From Bifidobacterium sp. ESL0682 (GTDB lineage: Bacteria > Actinomycetota > Actinomycetes > Actinomycetales > Bifidobacteriaceae), in the NCBI RefSeq assembly GCF_029392815.1, contig NZ_CP113942.1, positions 124,001 through 188,000 on the forward strand: a stretch of 64,000 nt of DNA, given 5' to 3'. The notes beneath the pieces are model-generated. The model had not been told where the DNA came from, did no database searches, and saw nothing but the letters and a program-made list of their open reading frames with translations. Each line of letters opens with the position of its first letter. The stretch's first letter is position 1. The position numbers were made by a program, and so were the translations under genes. Shown piece after piece: positions 8,950 to 22,676 of the stretch.

Positions 8950-11547
8950 ATGGCTCGTCTGATAATCGTTTCAAATAGGCTTCCTATGTCTTTGCACGCC
9001 AAAGCTGACGGCACATACGCGTTGAGCCAGAACGTCGGTGGGCTCGCCACCGCTATCGGCCCGTACCACAAGTCTCATCACGATTGCCTGTGGGTCGGCT
9101 GGAGCGGCATCGATCCGAAGACTCGCAGCAAAGAGGAAATCGACAAGATCAGCGACGAGTTCGTCAGCAACCGCTGCATTCCGGTGTTCCTCGACCAGGC
9201 GGAAATCGACGGTTATTATGCCGGCTATTCCAACGACACGTTGTGGCCGCTGTTCCATGATTTCGCCCACGAGGCCAAGTTCGATTCGTCGACCTGGAAG
9301 GTCTATCAGGAAGTCAACCAGAAATTCGCCGATACCATGGCCGATATGGTCAATCCCGACGACACCGTGTGGATTCAGGATTATCACCTCATGCTGCTGC
9401 CTGCCTTGTTGCGCGCGCGTTTCCCCAAGCTCAAAATCGGCTGGTTCCTTCACATTCCGTTCCCGAGCCCCGAGATTTTCCACCAGCTGCCTAATGGCAA
9501 GGATCTTCTCGAAGGTTTGATGGGCGCCGATTTGCTCGGTTTCCACACCGAGGATTTCTGCATGAACTTCCTCGCCTCGGTCCGTTCGCTGCTGCACACC
9601 GAAGTCGATAAGGACGGCCGTATTCCGGTTCAGAACGGCAATTCGCAACGGTTCGTTACGGTCGATGCTTTCCCCATCGGCATTGATTACGGCCTGTATC
9701 GCCGCAACGCGCATTCCAGCCTTGCGCAGGCCATGCGTCATGGCATCGAGGCTGTCAGCGGCAAGCGCACAAGACGAGTGAGCACCTCCCTTACTGCAGA
9801 ATCCGAGGCAGCTGTCGAAGCCGGCGAGACTTGGAGCACCTACACTGAAGACGATCTTTCGGAAGTCAGGCTGGCGCAGTCCGCGGCAGCCAAGCGCGGC
9901 ACCAAGGGCAACAAGGTCGTCGTCGTCTCCGTATCGCGCCTCGATTACACCAAGGGCCTTCCGGAGCGTTTGCGCGCCTTCGATCTGATGCTCAGCCGTT
10001 ATCCTGAATGGGTCGGCCATGTTACCTATTACCTGCTGGCCACACCTTCGCGCGAGGACGTCGAGACGTATCGTCAGCTCAAGGATCAGGTCGATCAGTT
10101 GGTCGGCGAAATCAACGGCAAGTATTCACTGCTTTCGTGGACCCCAATCCATTACATCACCCGTTCGTTGCCCATCAAGCCGGTCTGCGGCATCTATACC
10201 GCAGGCGACGTCGCTTTGGTGACGCCATTGCGCGATGGTATGAACCTTGTGGCCAAGGAATACCTCGCCTCCCGCGACGGCAGGGATGGTGCGCTGGTGC
10301 TGTCCGACGAGTGCGGTGCGGCTCGCGAACTGACCGACGCCTTCATCGTCAACCCTTACGACACCGAGGCAGTGTGCGAGGCTTTGCATTCGGCCCTCGA
10401 GATCGGTTCCGGCGAGGCCAAACGCCGCAACGCCGAATGCAGGCCCGCCTGAAATACCGTACTGCAAGTCTGTGGAGCACCGAGTTCCTGAGCACCCTAC
10501 GTCAGGTCAGCGATCCGCGCATGGCCGATCGCCGTTTGCAGAGCGCCCAGCGTGACCTTTTGGTCCATCAGTGGGGTCAGTCCGGTCGCAAGCTGGTTCT
10601 GTGCGATTACGACGGCACCCTCACTCAGCTGGTGCGTACCCCTGGCCGCGCGAAGCCTACGCGTCGTCTGCTCGCCTTGCTGCGGCAGGTCGGCTCCATT
10701 CCCGACGTTGATTTGTATATCGTTTCCGGCCGTACCCAAGAGACGATGGAGGAGTGGTTTGGCGATTTGCCAGTCGGTCTCATCGCTGAGCATGGCGCAT
10801 GGCGCAGCGAGCCCGTGGCCTCCGATGCTGCCAGTTCCAAGCGCACGTGGAAGCGCGCCAAAGGCATGCCCGACCCCGAAGAATGGCGCCCGATTATCGA
10901 GACCATCATGAACAAGTCGGTCGCGCGCGCGTCCCGAATCGTTCATCGAGCACAAGTCGACGGATTTGGCATGGCATTATCGTATGAGCGATCAGAAGCT
11001 CGCCAAGGATCAGCGCGAGCGCCTGGTCGCCGAGCTAGAGAAGATCTGCCCGCAATATGATCTCATGGTCATGCGTAACGCCAAAGTCATCGAGGTTTGC
11101 CCGGCGAATGTGAGCAAGGGCCAGGCTGTAGATCCCTTGCTGCGTTCCGGTTGTTACGATTTCGTGTTGGCTTTGGGCGATGACACCACCGATGAGACGA
11201 TGTTTGCTTCCGTCATGTGTGCTGCTGGCAACCATGCGGAGCCGCGCAGTGTCGTTGACACAGAGCAAGAGCCTGCTTCCTCAGATGCTGCCGATAGCAA
11301 TACTCAGTCAGACGGCAAGTCCTTGACTGGTTGGGCCATCAAAGTCGGCGCCGGTGATACCAAGGCTCGTTCCCGCATCGCCACCCCGACCGACACAGCG
11401 CGTCTGCTGGGTTACCTGGTGGCCGAGTCCGAGGCGGTGGCCGCCGGCTCTACTCCTGAGCTTGATGCCAAGGCAAAGCCTGAGATTGCGAACAAGCCCA
11501 AGTCCAAGGCTTCGAAATCTAAGCGTGCGGTCAAAGCCAAAAAGTAA
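8950..11547 (+). CDS. otsAB: Bifunctional trehalose-6-phosphate synthase/phosphatase, frameshifted
   Basis: A fusion of about 865 residues that makes trehalose from UDP-glucose and glucose-6-phosphate. The synthase half (GT20, residues about 1-500) has [54 protein letters not shown] and the nucleotide-sugar site [12 protein letters not shown]. The phosphatase half is a HAD enzyme with [20 protein letters not shown] and [11 protein letters not shown]. Two one-base losses break it: near 10437 (the synthase ends, the phosphatase frame begins with [13 protein letters not shown]) and in a CGCGCG run near 10930. The C-terminus adds an Asp/Ser-rich insert and a Lys-rich tail. The start has a good AAGGAG site. 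Trehalose may serve osmotic and stress protection. Confidence 0.88.
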
Positions 11548-11557
11548 TTTCACGTTT

Positions 11558-11605
11558 TTGGACATTGTGCCGTCTCGTCTTATGCTCTCGTCGTACAATT
11601 CCCGT
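11558..11605 (+). promoter_or_regulatory. Candidate promoters of ilvA, one leaderless
   Basis: Two overlapping candidates are seen. TTGGAC (11558-11563), 17 bases, then TATGCT (11581-11586). Also TACAAT (11594-11599) placed six bases before the ATG at 11606, which would give a leaderless mRNA. No Shine-Dalgarno sequence precedes the ATG, which favours the second. Confidence 0.5.
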
Positions 11606-12871
11606 ATGAAACAAGAGGACGTTGTCAAAGCACTGCAGCACGATCACGCGGCCGAGTTGAAGAAGGCCGCCCAAAGACTCGAAGGCACCGCTCGCCATAC
11701 GAGCATTATGCCTTCACCGGTCCTTTCTGAGGCTACTGGCCATGAGATTCTTCTGAAGCCGGAGAATCTTCAGGTCACCGGTTCTTTCAAGATTCGTGGC
11801 GCTTACAACAAGATTGCCTCGCTGTCCGATGAGGACCTAGCTCGAGGCATCGTCACTGCTTCTGCTGGCAACCATGCGCAAGGTGTCGCCTATGCCGCCC
11901 GTGAGCGTGGCGCAAAGGCCACCATCGTCATGCCCGAAAGCACCCCGCCGCTGAAGGTAGACGCAACAAAGTCCTATGGCGCCAACGTGGTTCTACACGG
12001 CAATCTGTTCGATGATGCCGCCGAATACGCCTCCGAACTGTCCAAGCGCGACGGTCTGATTTATGTCCATCCATTCGACGATTACGAAGTGCTTTGCGGC
12101 CAGGGCACCATCGGTCTCGAGATTCTCCAGGATGTCCCCAACGTCACCGATGTTGTCGTCCCGTTGGGCGGTGGCGGCTTGGGTGCAGGTGTGGCGCTCG
12201 CCATCAAGACTTTCAAACCTGACGTCCGCGTCATCGGCGCGATTCCCGAAGGATCGCCTGCCTTCAAGAACTCCTTCGCTGCTGGCACGGTCGTTCCCGC
12301 CGATAAGGTGGTCACTTCTGCCGAAGGTGTCGCAGTCGGCCATCCCGGTGACCTCACCTTCGCGATTTTGAATGAATATCTCGATGATCTTGTCACCGTC
12401 TCCGAACGTGACATTAACGAGATGATCCTCCTAATGATGGAGAAGCACAAGCTGGTGGTCGAAGCCGCTGGCGCTGTCTCGCTCGCTGCGCTTGAACATC
12501 TGAGTCTGCGCTCGCGGGTCTTCGCCAGCGCTCAAGGCAAGCACGTCATCGTCCCGATTATCTCCGGTGGCAACATCGACACCGTCACCATCGGCGCGGT
12601 CATCCAAAAGGGCATGATCGCCCGCGGTCGCATCATGAATTTCGAGGTCGAGCTTCCCGACACCCCGGGCCAGCTAGTCAAAGTCGCGCAAGTCCTGGCC
12701 GATGCCCGTGCCAACGTCATCGAGCTCAATCACGACCAGTTCAAGGCCTCTGGCCACTACACCGATTCAGTCTCCCTAGGCGTCACCGTAGAAACCAACG
12801 GCCCCGACCACATCGCCCAAGTCCTCAAGGCCCTAAAAGCCGCCGGTTTCGATCCGAAGCGCGTCTACTGA
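11606..12871 (+). CDS. ilvA: Threonine dehydratase (threonine ammonia-lyase) with ACT domain
   Basis: PLP enzyme converting threonine to 2-oxobutanoate, the first step towards isoleucine. 421 residues. The catalytic fold shows GSFKIRGAYNKI with the PLP-binding Lys, SAGNHAQGVAYAA, and the phosphate-binding glycine loop VPLGGGGLGAGVALA. A single ACT domain is at the C-terminus (about residues 335-421, starting MNFEVELPDTPGQL). This short one-ACT type is smaller than the two-ACT enterobacterial IlvA (about 514 residues) and resembles the actinobacterial and TdcB-like forms; feedback control by isoleucine is possible but not proved. An in-frame extension upstream overlaps otsAB in another frame and was not used. 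Confidence 0.93.
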   Translation: MKQEDVVKALQHDHAAELKKAAQRLEGTARHTSIMPSPVLSEATGHEILLKPENLQVTGSFKIRGAYNKIASLSDEDLARGIVTASAGNHAQGVAYAARERGAKATIVMPESTPPLKVDATKSYGANVVLHGNLFDDAAEYASELSKRDGLIYVHPFDDYEVLCGQGTIGLEILQDVPNVTDVVVPLGGGGLGAGVALAIKTFKPDVRVIGAIPEGSPAFKNSFAAGTVVPADKVVTSAEGVAVGHPGDLTFAILNEYLDDLVTVSERDINEMILLMMEKHKLVVEAAGAVSLAALEHLSLRSRVFASAQGKHVIVPIISGGNIDTVTIGAVIQKGMIARGRIMNFEVELPDTPGQLVKVAQVLADARANVIELNHDQFKASGHYTDSVSLGVTVETNGPDHIAQVLKALKAAGFDPKRVY

Positions 12872-12992
12872 TGCATACCTATAAAGGTATAACGGCCGAA
12901 TGATTGATGAGGTTGCACCCAAGATTGCTGCATTGCTATATGTGTCGGTATTGTTGTTCGCAAATTACGCGTCTTTGAGTTAAATCAGCGCC

Positions 12993-13054
12993 TATATATA
13001 AATTGTCCGTGTGCTTTCACTTCAATCGGAAAGTACACGGACAATTTATATATA
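12993..13054. terminator. Bidirectional terminator between ilvA and the sirtuin gene
   Basis: A perfect 20-bp inverted repeat, 12993-13012 with 13035-13054, rich in AT at the outer end and GTCCGTGT at the inner end, with a 22-base loop. It lies between two convergent stops and supplies U runs on both strands. Confidence 0.85.
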
Positions 13055-13063
13055 TAGGAGTCG

Positions 13064-13822
13064 CTACTTCTGTGCTTCAGCAATGGTTTCGTCCACCAAT
13101 TCAGGCAGTGCCTTGGCAATGTCGTCATGAATGAGTCGCGTGGCGATATTGTCATATTGCGTACGCCCCATATTCATAATGGTCATCGGTACCCCGGCCT
13201 GTACAGCTGTCGGTGCCAGCGAAGCGGCAGGAAAAACCTCAAGCGTCGAGCCGATCACCCAGAACTCGTCCGCCTTGGTCACCCGTGCCATCGATTTCTC
13301 CATGGCCCCTTCCGGCAGCATCTCGCCGAAGTAAACCACGTCGGTTTTAATCAGTCCGTTGCAGGTCATGTTCCCGCTATACGGCAGCTTGCGGTGGCAA
13401 TGCGGATCAGGCTCATTGTCGAGATTGTTCATAATGTCGGCCGTCTTGTATTCGGCATGGCATTTCATGCAGTGCGAAGTGCCGATAGTTCCATGCAAAT
13501 TGACGATGAGATCGCTCGAATTCCCAGCTTTTTCATGTAGCGCGTCAAAGTTCTGCGTGGCCAGCAGCATCAGCAGTCCAGCCTTTTCCAGCTTGACCAG
13601 CGCTTTGTGAGCCTCGCCCGGCTGCGCGTTCCACACCGGTGACGCCTTCTGCCAAGCCCACGAGTACTCACGTGCCTTCTTGTCACTCATAAACGCATCA
13701 ATGTCATAGACGCTCATTTGGTCGGGGTGCTTGGTCCAAACCCCATCCGGCCCGCGAAAGTCCGGAATCCCCGCCGAAGTGGAAATGCCAGCTCCAGTCA
13801 ATACCGCAATTTTTTTAGTCAT
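13064..13822 (-). CDS. cobB: Sir2-family NAD-dependent protein deacylase
   Basis: Sirtuin of 252 residues that removes acyl groups from lysines using NAD. Visible motifs in order: GAGISTSAGIPDFRGPDGVW (NAD binding), TQNFDALHEKAG, the catalytic His in NLHGTIGTSHC, a zinc site starting CMKCHAEY, then GLIKTDVVYFGEMLP, and IGSTLEVFPAASL for ribose binding. The second zinc pair is less clear (PHCHRKLPYSGNMTCNG) but Cys residues are there. The ATG at 13822 begins MTKKIAVLTGAGIS directly at the fold. It is convergent with ilvA. Targets are unknown; bacterial homologues regulate acetyl-CoA synthetase. Confidence 0.9.
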   Translation of the reverse strand: MTKKIAVLTGAGISTSAGIPDFRGPDGVWTKHPDQMSVYDIDAFMSDKKAREYSWAWQKASPVWNAQPGEAHKALVKLEKAGLLMLLATQNFDALHEKAGNSSDLIVNLHGTIGTSHCMKCHAEYKTADIMNNLDNEPDPHCHRKLPYSGNMTCNGLIKTDVVYFGEMLPEGAMEKSMARVTKADEFWVIGSTLEVFPAASLAPTAVQAGVPMTIMNMGRTQYDNIATRLIHDDIAKALPELVDETIAEAQK

Positions 13823-13885
13823 GTATAACAGTGTAATCTCTGGTCGCAGCGCATCGAATGAAAACGCAAAACCTTCGCCCCGCTC

Positions 13886-14060
13886 CTCTATATTCCCGTT
13901 GCGAATTCTCGGTTATACGACACGGTTATCCTCCTGACTCCGAGGCAGGTCCCTCTATATATTCCTGTTGTGAATTCTTGGGTAGGGTAAGTCTCTATGT
14001 TCCCGTTGCAAATTTCTGGCGCAGGGCAGGTCTCTATATTTATTGCGTTGATTCCAATTA
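13886..14060 (+). repeat. Four degenerate direct repeats before the first rRNA operon
   Basis: The unit CTCTATATTCCCGTTGCGAA recurs in diverged form starting at 13886, 13953, 13993 and 14032 (steps of 67, 40 and 39 bases). The block lies in the 860-base gap between the sirtuin start and the 16S gene. No believable gene was found in it. Confidence 0.55.
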
Positions 14061-14271
14061 CCTCATTTCTTGTGGGAACCATTAATAAGACCATTTCTGT
14101 GGCGGGCCGATGGGCTTGTAGGAGCGATTTTGCTTGAAAGAAGCATATATAGATGAACTAATTATTGGTTTATCTCAAAATGTAAGACGATACGATAAGT
14201 AATGGGCCTTTGAAACCGTTTGGTTTTCGTTATCGGTACGCAAACACGCCGTAAAAAAGAATTACATGGAT

Positions 14272-14299
14272 TTGATTCTTGCTTTTTGTGGTCTAAAAT
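14272..14299 (+). promoter_or_regulatory. Candidate upstream promoter P1 before rRNA operon 1
   Basis: TTGATT (14272-14277), a 16-base spacer, and TAAAAT (14294-14299). A terminator-like hairpin lies 42 bases after it, so the product may be a short RNA. Confidence 0.4.
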
Positions 14300-14340
14300 A
14301 ACGCGTAGAGGCGCAAAAGCGCCCGTGATGACACGCCGAA

Positions 14341-14375
14341 AGAACCGCATCATTGCAACGGTTCTTAACGTTTTT
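14341..14375 (+). terminator. Terminator-like hairpin in the rRNA operon 1 leader
   Basis: 7-bp stem AGAACCG / CGGTTCT (14341-14347, 14359-14365) followed by TAACGTTTTT. It lies between candidate promoters P1 and P2. Confidence 0.55.
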
Positions 14376-14387
14376 GCACCCTCTGAC

Positions 14388-14416
14388 TTGCGCGATATCG
14401 GTTTATCGCGTATATT
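14388..14416 (+). promoter_or_regulatory. Candidate main promoter P2 of rRNA operon 1
   Basis: TTGCGC (14388-14393), an exact 17-base spacer, and TATATT (14411-14416). It lies about 266 bases before the mature 16S gene and outside the part shared with operon 2, so the two operons use different promoters. Confidence 0.5.
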
Positions 14417-14681
14417 TATTTCTCTTGGCTGCTCAGCACGACAGCTTCTCTCCAAAGAGTTGAGGTTGTTTGTTGGTGTGGTGGTGGTTTGAGAACTCAA
14501 GAGTGTGTCTGTACTACTTTTTATTGTAAAGCTTTTTTGATTGCCAGTTCGGCGCGTGCCTCGTTTGGGGTGCCCTGGGGGCTTAATTCGTGTCGAGGTT
14601 TTTAGTGTGGACCATTCCCCCTTATGGAATGGTTCCGTCAATTATTATGTAGAGCCTTTGATTAAGGCTCTCTGCAATTTT

Positions 14682-16211
<1,530 letters not shown>

Positions 16212-16639
16212 CGGAGAATTCAGGATGCTGTTTGGCATCCGGTGTCGGGCCTGCCGGGGATGTTCCCTGGTGTGGTCCTGCTGGTGTGGAAAAGATCAAG
16301 GATGACAACTTTGCATATCAGTGGTATGGGCATGCTTTTGGGCTCCCGGATCGCCACCCCGGCCGTTTGGCCGGTGCGATTCGATGCCCTTCGCTGAAGG
16401 TGACCCCGGATGGGGTTCCGGATGCGTCGGTCTGCGTGGTGGCTTGAGAACTGGATAGTGGACGCGAGCAAGATTTGATTCTTGCTTTGTTAGATGCAAT
16501 TTTTAAGACCGGTCTCCGATTCTTTTGAATCTGGGGATTTGGTCGATCGTTTTGTGATCATTCATAGTGTGATGATGTGTTGTCCAGAGTTTTTCGCAGA
16601 GGTCCTTGCGGCATGCAGCCTGTTTGTGTGGGTGTGTGT

Positions 16640-19702
<3,063 letters not shown>

Positions 19703-19853
19703 TTCCATCCTTCCGGATGGGACGTGAGGCATCTTCTGCGAATGACATCAGACAGCACTAGCGCTGTGGTGACACGACTCGATTCAATGCATCCAACCGC
19801 GTCCGCTTTCCGGTTCCCGAGCCGCCACTTCCCGCGGTTCCTCGTGTTCCGTG

Positions 19854-19859
19854 TATAAT
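19854..19859 (+). promoter_or_regulatory. TATAAT hexamer seven bases before 5S, copy 1
   Basis: A perfect TATAAT lies at 19854-19859, with a -10 to +1 distance that would start a transcript at the 5S end. No -35 box is seen. The same arrangement is at 28053-28058 in operon 2. It may be a chance match or a processing-site neighbour. Confidence 0.25.
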
Positions 19860-19865
19860 ATAAGA

Positions 19866-19983
19866 TTTGCGGCGGCCATAGCCCAGGGGAGACGCCCGGT
19901 CCCATTCCGAACCCGGAAGCTAAGGCCTGGCGGCGATGGTACTGCACCCGATAGGGTGTGGGAGAGTAGCCCGCCGCCGCATC
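19866..19983 (+). rRNA. rrf: 5S ribosomal RNA, copy 1
   Basis: About 118 bases, from the TTGCGGCGGCCATAGC end to the pairing CCCGCCGCCGCAT end, with the conserved CCCATTCCGAACCCGGAAGC. Copy 1 has GGCCTGGCGGCG where copy 2 has GGCCTGGCACGGCG, so at least one copy is wrong by two bases in a conserved helix. Confidence 0.93.
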
Positions 19984-19993
19984 ACACTTCAGC

Positions 19994-20035
19994 AAGGACC
20001 CCATGGTCGAGCCTCACGGCTCCCATGGGGTCCTT
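19994..20035 (+). terminator. Terminator of rRNA operon 1
   Basis: 13-bp stem AAGGACCCCATGG (19994-20006) with CCATGGGGTCCTT (20023-20035) and a 16-base loop. The closing T residues are few. The same hairpin follows 5S in operon 2. Confidence 0.85.
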
Positions 20036-20140
20036 CGCATACCCGGGGGAAACCACACGGACAGGGACGACAGCCCGACACGGACGCGGACGGCGCCATA
20101 TCCCACACATACACACATGCGTATGTTACACTGGAATCAA

Positions 20141-20159
20141 ACGTACCTGAACAACGTAC
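20141..20159 (+). promoter_or_regulatory. Candidate operator of the toxin-antitoxin operon
   Basis: Two ACGTAC palindromes (20141-20146 and 20154-20159), 13 bases apart, lie 41-59 bases before the antitoxin start. Phd/YefM antitoxins usually bind such repeated short palindromes and repress their own operon. Confidence 0.4.
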
Positions 20160-20199
20160 GCTAATGAAAACTCCGGAACCAGGAACACAGGTGGACATC

Positions 20200-20463
20200 A
20201 TGGAAACATATACACCCACGGCCGCGAGGAAGAATCTGTATCAGATCCTCAAAGACGTCAACATCCAACGAGAGCCTATCGTCATTTCTCCGGCAAGGGG
20301 CAACAAGGATGAAGAAGCCGTAGTTGTAAACCGCGCTGATTGGAATTCGATTATGGAAACGTTATATCTGGAGAATACCGGTACGCTTGCCACTGCTGAA
20401 GAACGTCGCAACGACAACAGCGGAATCACGGATATTGATGATATCGATTGGGATACGCTGTGA
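20200..20463 (+). CDS. Type II antitoxin, Phd/YefM family
   Basis: 87 residues. The N-terminus METYTPTAARKNLYQILKDV and the following IVISPARGNKDEEAVVVNRADWNSIMETLYL match the DNA-binding fold of YefM (TxxxARxNL... and a xLxSxxDWxxxxETLYL pattern). The C-terminal part (about residues 65-87, DIDDIDWDTL) is acidic, as expected for the segment that wraps and blocks the toxin. The ATG at 20200 has AGGTGG five bases upstream; an ATG at 20164 is an alternative without a clear site. The stop overlaps the toxin start by 4 bases, so the pair is translationally coupled. It sits in the island between the two rRNA operons. Confidence 0.85.
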   Translation: METYTPTAARKNLYQILKDVNIQREPIVISPARGNKDEEAVVVNRADWNSIMETLYLENTGTLATAEERRNDNSGITDIDDIDWDTL

Positions 20464-20723
20464 CCTATCGCGTTGTCATCAAAAATTCGGCTAAAGCGGA
20501 TCTTAAAAAACTAAAGCGTTCACATCTTCAGCAGTCATTTATGGAAGTTGTTGCGGATTTAAAATCCGATCCCTATCAGCCGACTCAATCATTCGAGAAG
20601 CTTCAGCCAACCAGTCGAGGGTTGTATTCGCGCAGGATTAACAGTCAGCATCGTGTGGTCTACGATATCAATGACGATGCGCAGACGGTAACGATTTATG
20701 CAGCCTGGAGTCATTACGAATAG
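20460..20723 (+). CDS. Type II toxin, YoeB/Txe family mRNA endoribonuclease
   Basis: 87 residues starting at GTG 20460, inside the GTGA overlap with the antitoxin stop. The sequence TYRVVIKNSAKADLKKLKRS and the C-terminal RRINSQHRVVYDI, ending in AAWSHYE, carry the YoeB signature, with the catalytic Glu/Arg/His-Tyr cluster (E near 50, R near 60 and 66, H near 68, and the final H-Y). YoeB cuts mRNA in the ribosomal A site, and blocks translation. The partner antitoxin immediately upstream neutralises it. It belongs to the RelE superfamily, and could also be called Txe. Confidence 0.87.
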   Translation: MTYRVVIKNSAKADLKKLKRSHLQQSFMEVVADLKSDPYQPTQSFEKLQPTSRGLYSRRINSQHRVVYDINDDAQTVTIYAAWSHYE

Positions 20724-21463
20724 TGGTATTGAGATTGCAATGCACTGCAGTACTGTATCTTTCGCAAAGCCAGGACTTCGCATGTGTTGCAGCCTTCGTG
20801 CCATGGCTCTTCCAGATGTACACGATAGCTTATAGTCAAGCTTGATCTAAGTGAACCTTGAGTTGCTGGTGCCTTGCCTACTTCCGGGTGGAGTAGTACG
20901 GGGCTGATTCATGGTTATCGAGCGACAAAACATAAATCGATATTTATGCTCGCATTGCGATAATACTGGTATCGATAATACTGGTTCAAGGTTGCCTATT
21001 CGGTGGCGTACTTACTCTGCAGTTCCAGAACTTTGAGAGATTGATACAGATTCAAAGCTCTCTAGGTAACTACTAACGGGGAATTATTAAAACTTCAATT
21101 TGGATTTTAAAAATCTATCGAACATAATGTCCCTTATCGGCAAAAGCAGATAAATTTTATGATTTCATTAGGATTCCGCAAACTTCGACTCGCACTAACC
21201 CGAGGTTGAAATGAGGGTTTGAGAGACCTGAGCATACTGTCCTATGCAATTCCTCAAGCTCGATGTCGAAACTTTCCGATCTCTTCCGTCTAAGTTGACG
21301 CTCATTCTAAAATTATCGGTAACGGGTAGGAACTGGAAAATCGAGGATCCTGAAGACCAAACCCGTATAGCAAGTGAAGTGCAGTCCTTCAGAATTTGAC
21401 TTCGCTATAATGGGTTTACCTGTGGCCAAGTGGTCGCGATATGTTCAAAGAAGGAGCATTCCA
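20724..21463. other. Intergenic region with short palindromes, no gene seen
   Basis: 740 bases with no supported gene. An 18-base perfect palindrome (CATAAAT-CGAT-ATTTATG) lies at 20931-20948. A 12-base GATAATACTGGT occurs twice at 20959 and 20974. A TATAAT at 21406-21411 is a likely -10 for the following dehydrogenase gene. Confidence 0.5.
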
Positions 21464-22228
21464 ATGAGTGGACGTTTAGCAGGCAAAGTGGCTGTTATTA
21501 CCGGTGCAGGATCAGGTATGGGCGCGCAGATGGCTCGGTTATTTGCGAAAGAAGGCGCCAGCATAGTCGGGACTGATATCAACAAGGACCGTCTTGAATC
21601 GGTAAAAGAAGAGGTCATTCAAGCTGGCGGCAAAATGATTACCGCAATTGCAGATGTCTCGAAAGAGAATGATATTCAGACCATGTTCGATACCGCACGT
21701 TCCGAATATGGCTGTTTTGACATCGTGGTCAATAATGCCGGCATTATGGATAACATGAGTCCGGTGGGAGAAGTCACCGATGAGATGTGGAAACGAGTTT
21801 TTGCCATCAATGTGGATAGCGTCATGTACTCCATGAGAGAAGCAATTCATGAATTCCTACCGCGGAAGAAGGGCGCGATACTCAACATCGCTTCAGTCGG
21901 AGGAACTAATGGAGGACGCGCGGGAGCGGCATATACCGCTTCGAAACATGCAGTAGTTGGACTGACAAAGAACACCGCATTCATGTATGAAAAAGAAGGG
22001 ATTCGCGTCAATGCTATCGCGCCAGGTGGCATTAAAACCAATATTGCCGAATCCATGAAAGGCATAAGCCAGTTTGGAATGGAACGGCAGAAGACCGGTA
22101 TGGGATTGATGCCTGATATCGGTTCAGTGGAATCGATCGCCCAGACGGCGCTGTTCTTGGTCTCCGACGAAGCAGATTATGTAAATGGCGCAGTCATACC
22201 GGTTGATGGCGGTTGGACCACATTCTAA
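21464..22228 (+). CDS. Short-chain dehydrogenase/reductase (SDR)
   Basis: 254 residues of the classical SDR family. TGAGSGMGAQMA near residue 15 is the NAD(P)-binding TGxxxGxG; DVSKENDI is the adenine region; NNAGIMDN is the NNAG motif; the catalytic Ser is in NIASVGG; the Tyr and Lys are in AYTASKHAVVG; and NAIAPGGIKTNI follows. An Asp after the second strand (GTDINKDR) suggests preference for NAD. The ATG at 21464 has AAGGAG seven bases upstream. The substrate is unknown. It lies alone between the rRNA operons, and its base use seems lower in GC than the neighbours, as in a transferred gene. Confidence 0.9.
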   Translation: MSGRLAGKVAVITGAGSGMGAQMARLFAKEGASIVGTDINKDRLESVKEEVIQAGGKMITAIADVSKENDIQTMFDTARSEYGCFDIVVNNAGIMDNMSPVGEVTDEMWKRVFAINVDSVMYSMREAIHEFLPRKKGAILNIASVGGTNGGRAGAAYTASKHAVVGLTKNTAFMYEKEGIRVNAIAPGGIKTNIAESMKGISQFGMERQKTGMGLMPDIGSVESIAQTALFLVSDEADYVNGAVIPVDGGWTTF

Positions 22229-22676
22229 CGATCAGAATAAAAGAAAAGAAGACATCGCAGTTCTACGACTTGGAGGCGGTTTTCTTTTCAATGGTTGAGT
22301 TGAAACTATGTCGCCGAATCTCATGTATTAATAGCCGCTATTGATACTGGGTTCGGTGACATTGTGGAATCGCGGTCTAAATATGAGAAGGACTGTTTGC
22401 TATCGAGGATTTGAGTATCCGCAGAAAATAGAATGGCACTGACGACACGCCAATAAGGAATTGAACGATATATTTTTAGGCTATTTTTCGTAATCGTAAT
22501 GAGGATAAGAGGGATTGGAATGCCTAGTATGTGTTATTTCGACACGCCGGAAGAACGTTGAAATTTCACCGAATTTTGACTATTTGTTCGAATAGGACTT
22601 GCATAAGGAGGCAACCTCGTGTAAGTTATCTACTTGCTGCCTGACAGCGACAACAAATCTTCGAGATTGATTGAAG
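22229..22676. other. Intergenic region before rRNA operon 2
   Basis: No gene seen. A weak hairpin with an A-rich/T-rich stem (about 22236-22290) may end the dehydrogenase transcript. A candidate promoter lies at 22599-22627: TTGCAT, 17 bases, TAAGTT. Confidence 0.4.
22599..22627 (+). promoter_or_regulatory. Candidate promoter of rRNA operon 2
   Basis: TTGCAT (22599-22604), a 17-base spacer, and TAAGTT (22622-22627), about 50 bases before the shared leader starts. Weaker than P2 of operon 1. Confidence 0.35.

Noticed and set aside
11354..11605. Longer ilvA with an extra N-terminal domain
   Set aside because: The extra part overlaps otsAB in another frame, and has shadow composition; the ATG at 11606 begins the enzyme fold.
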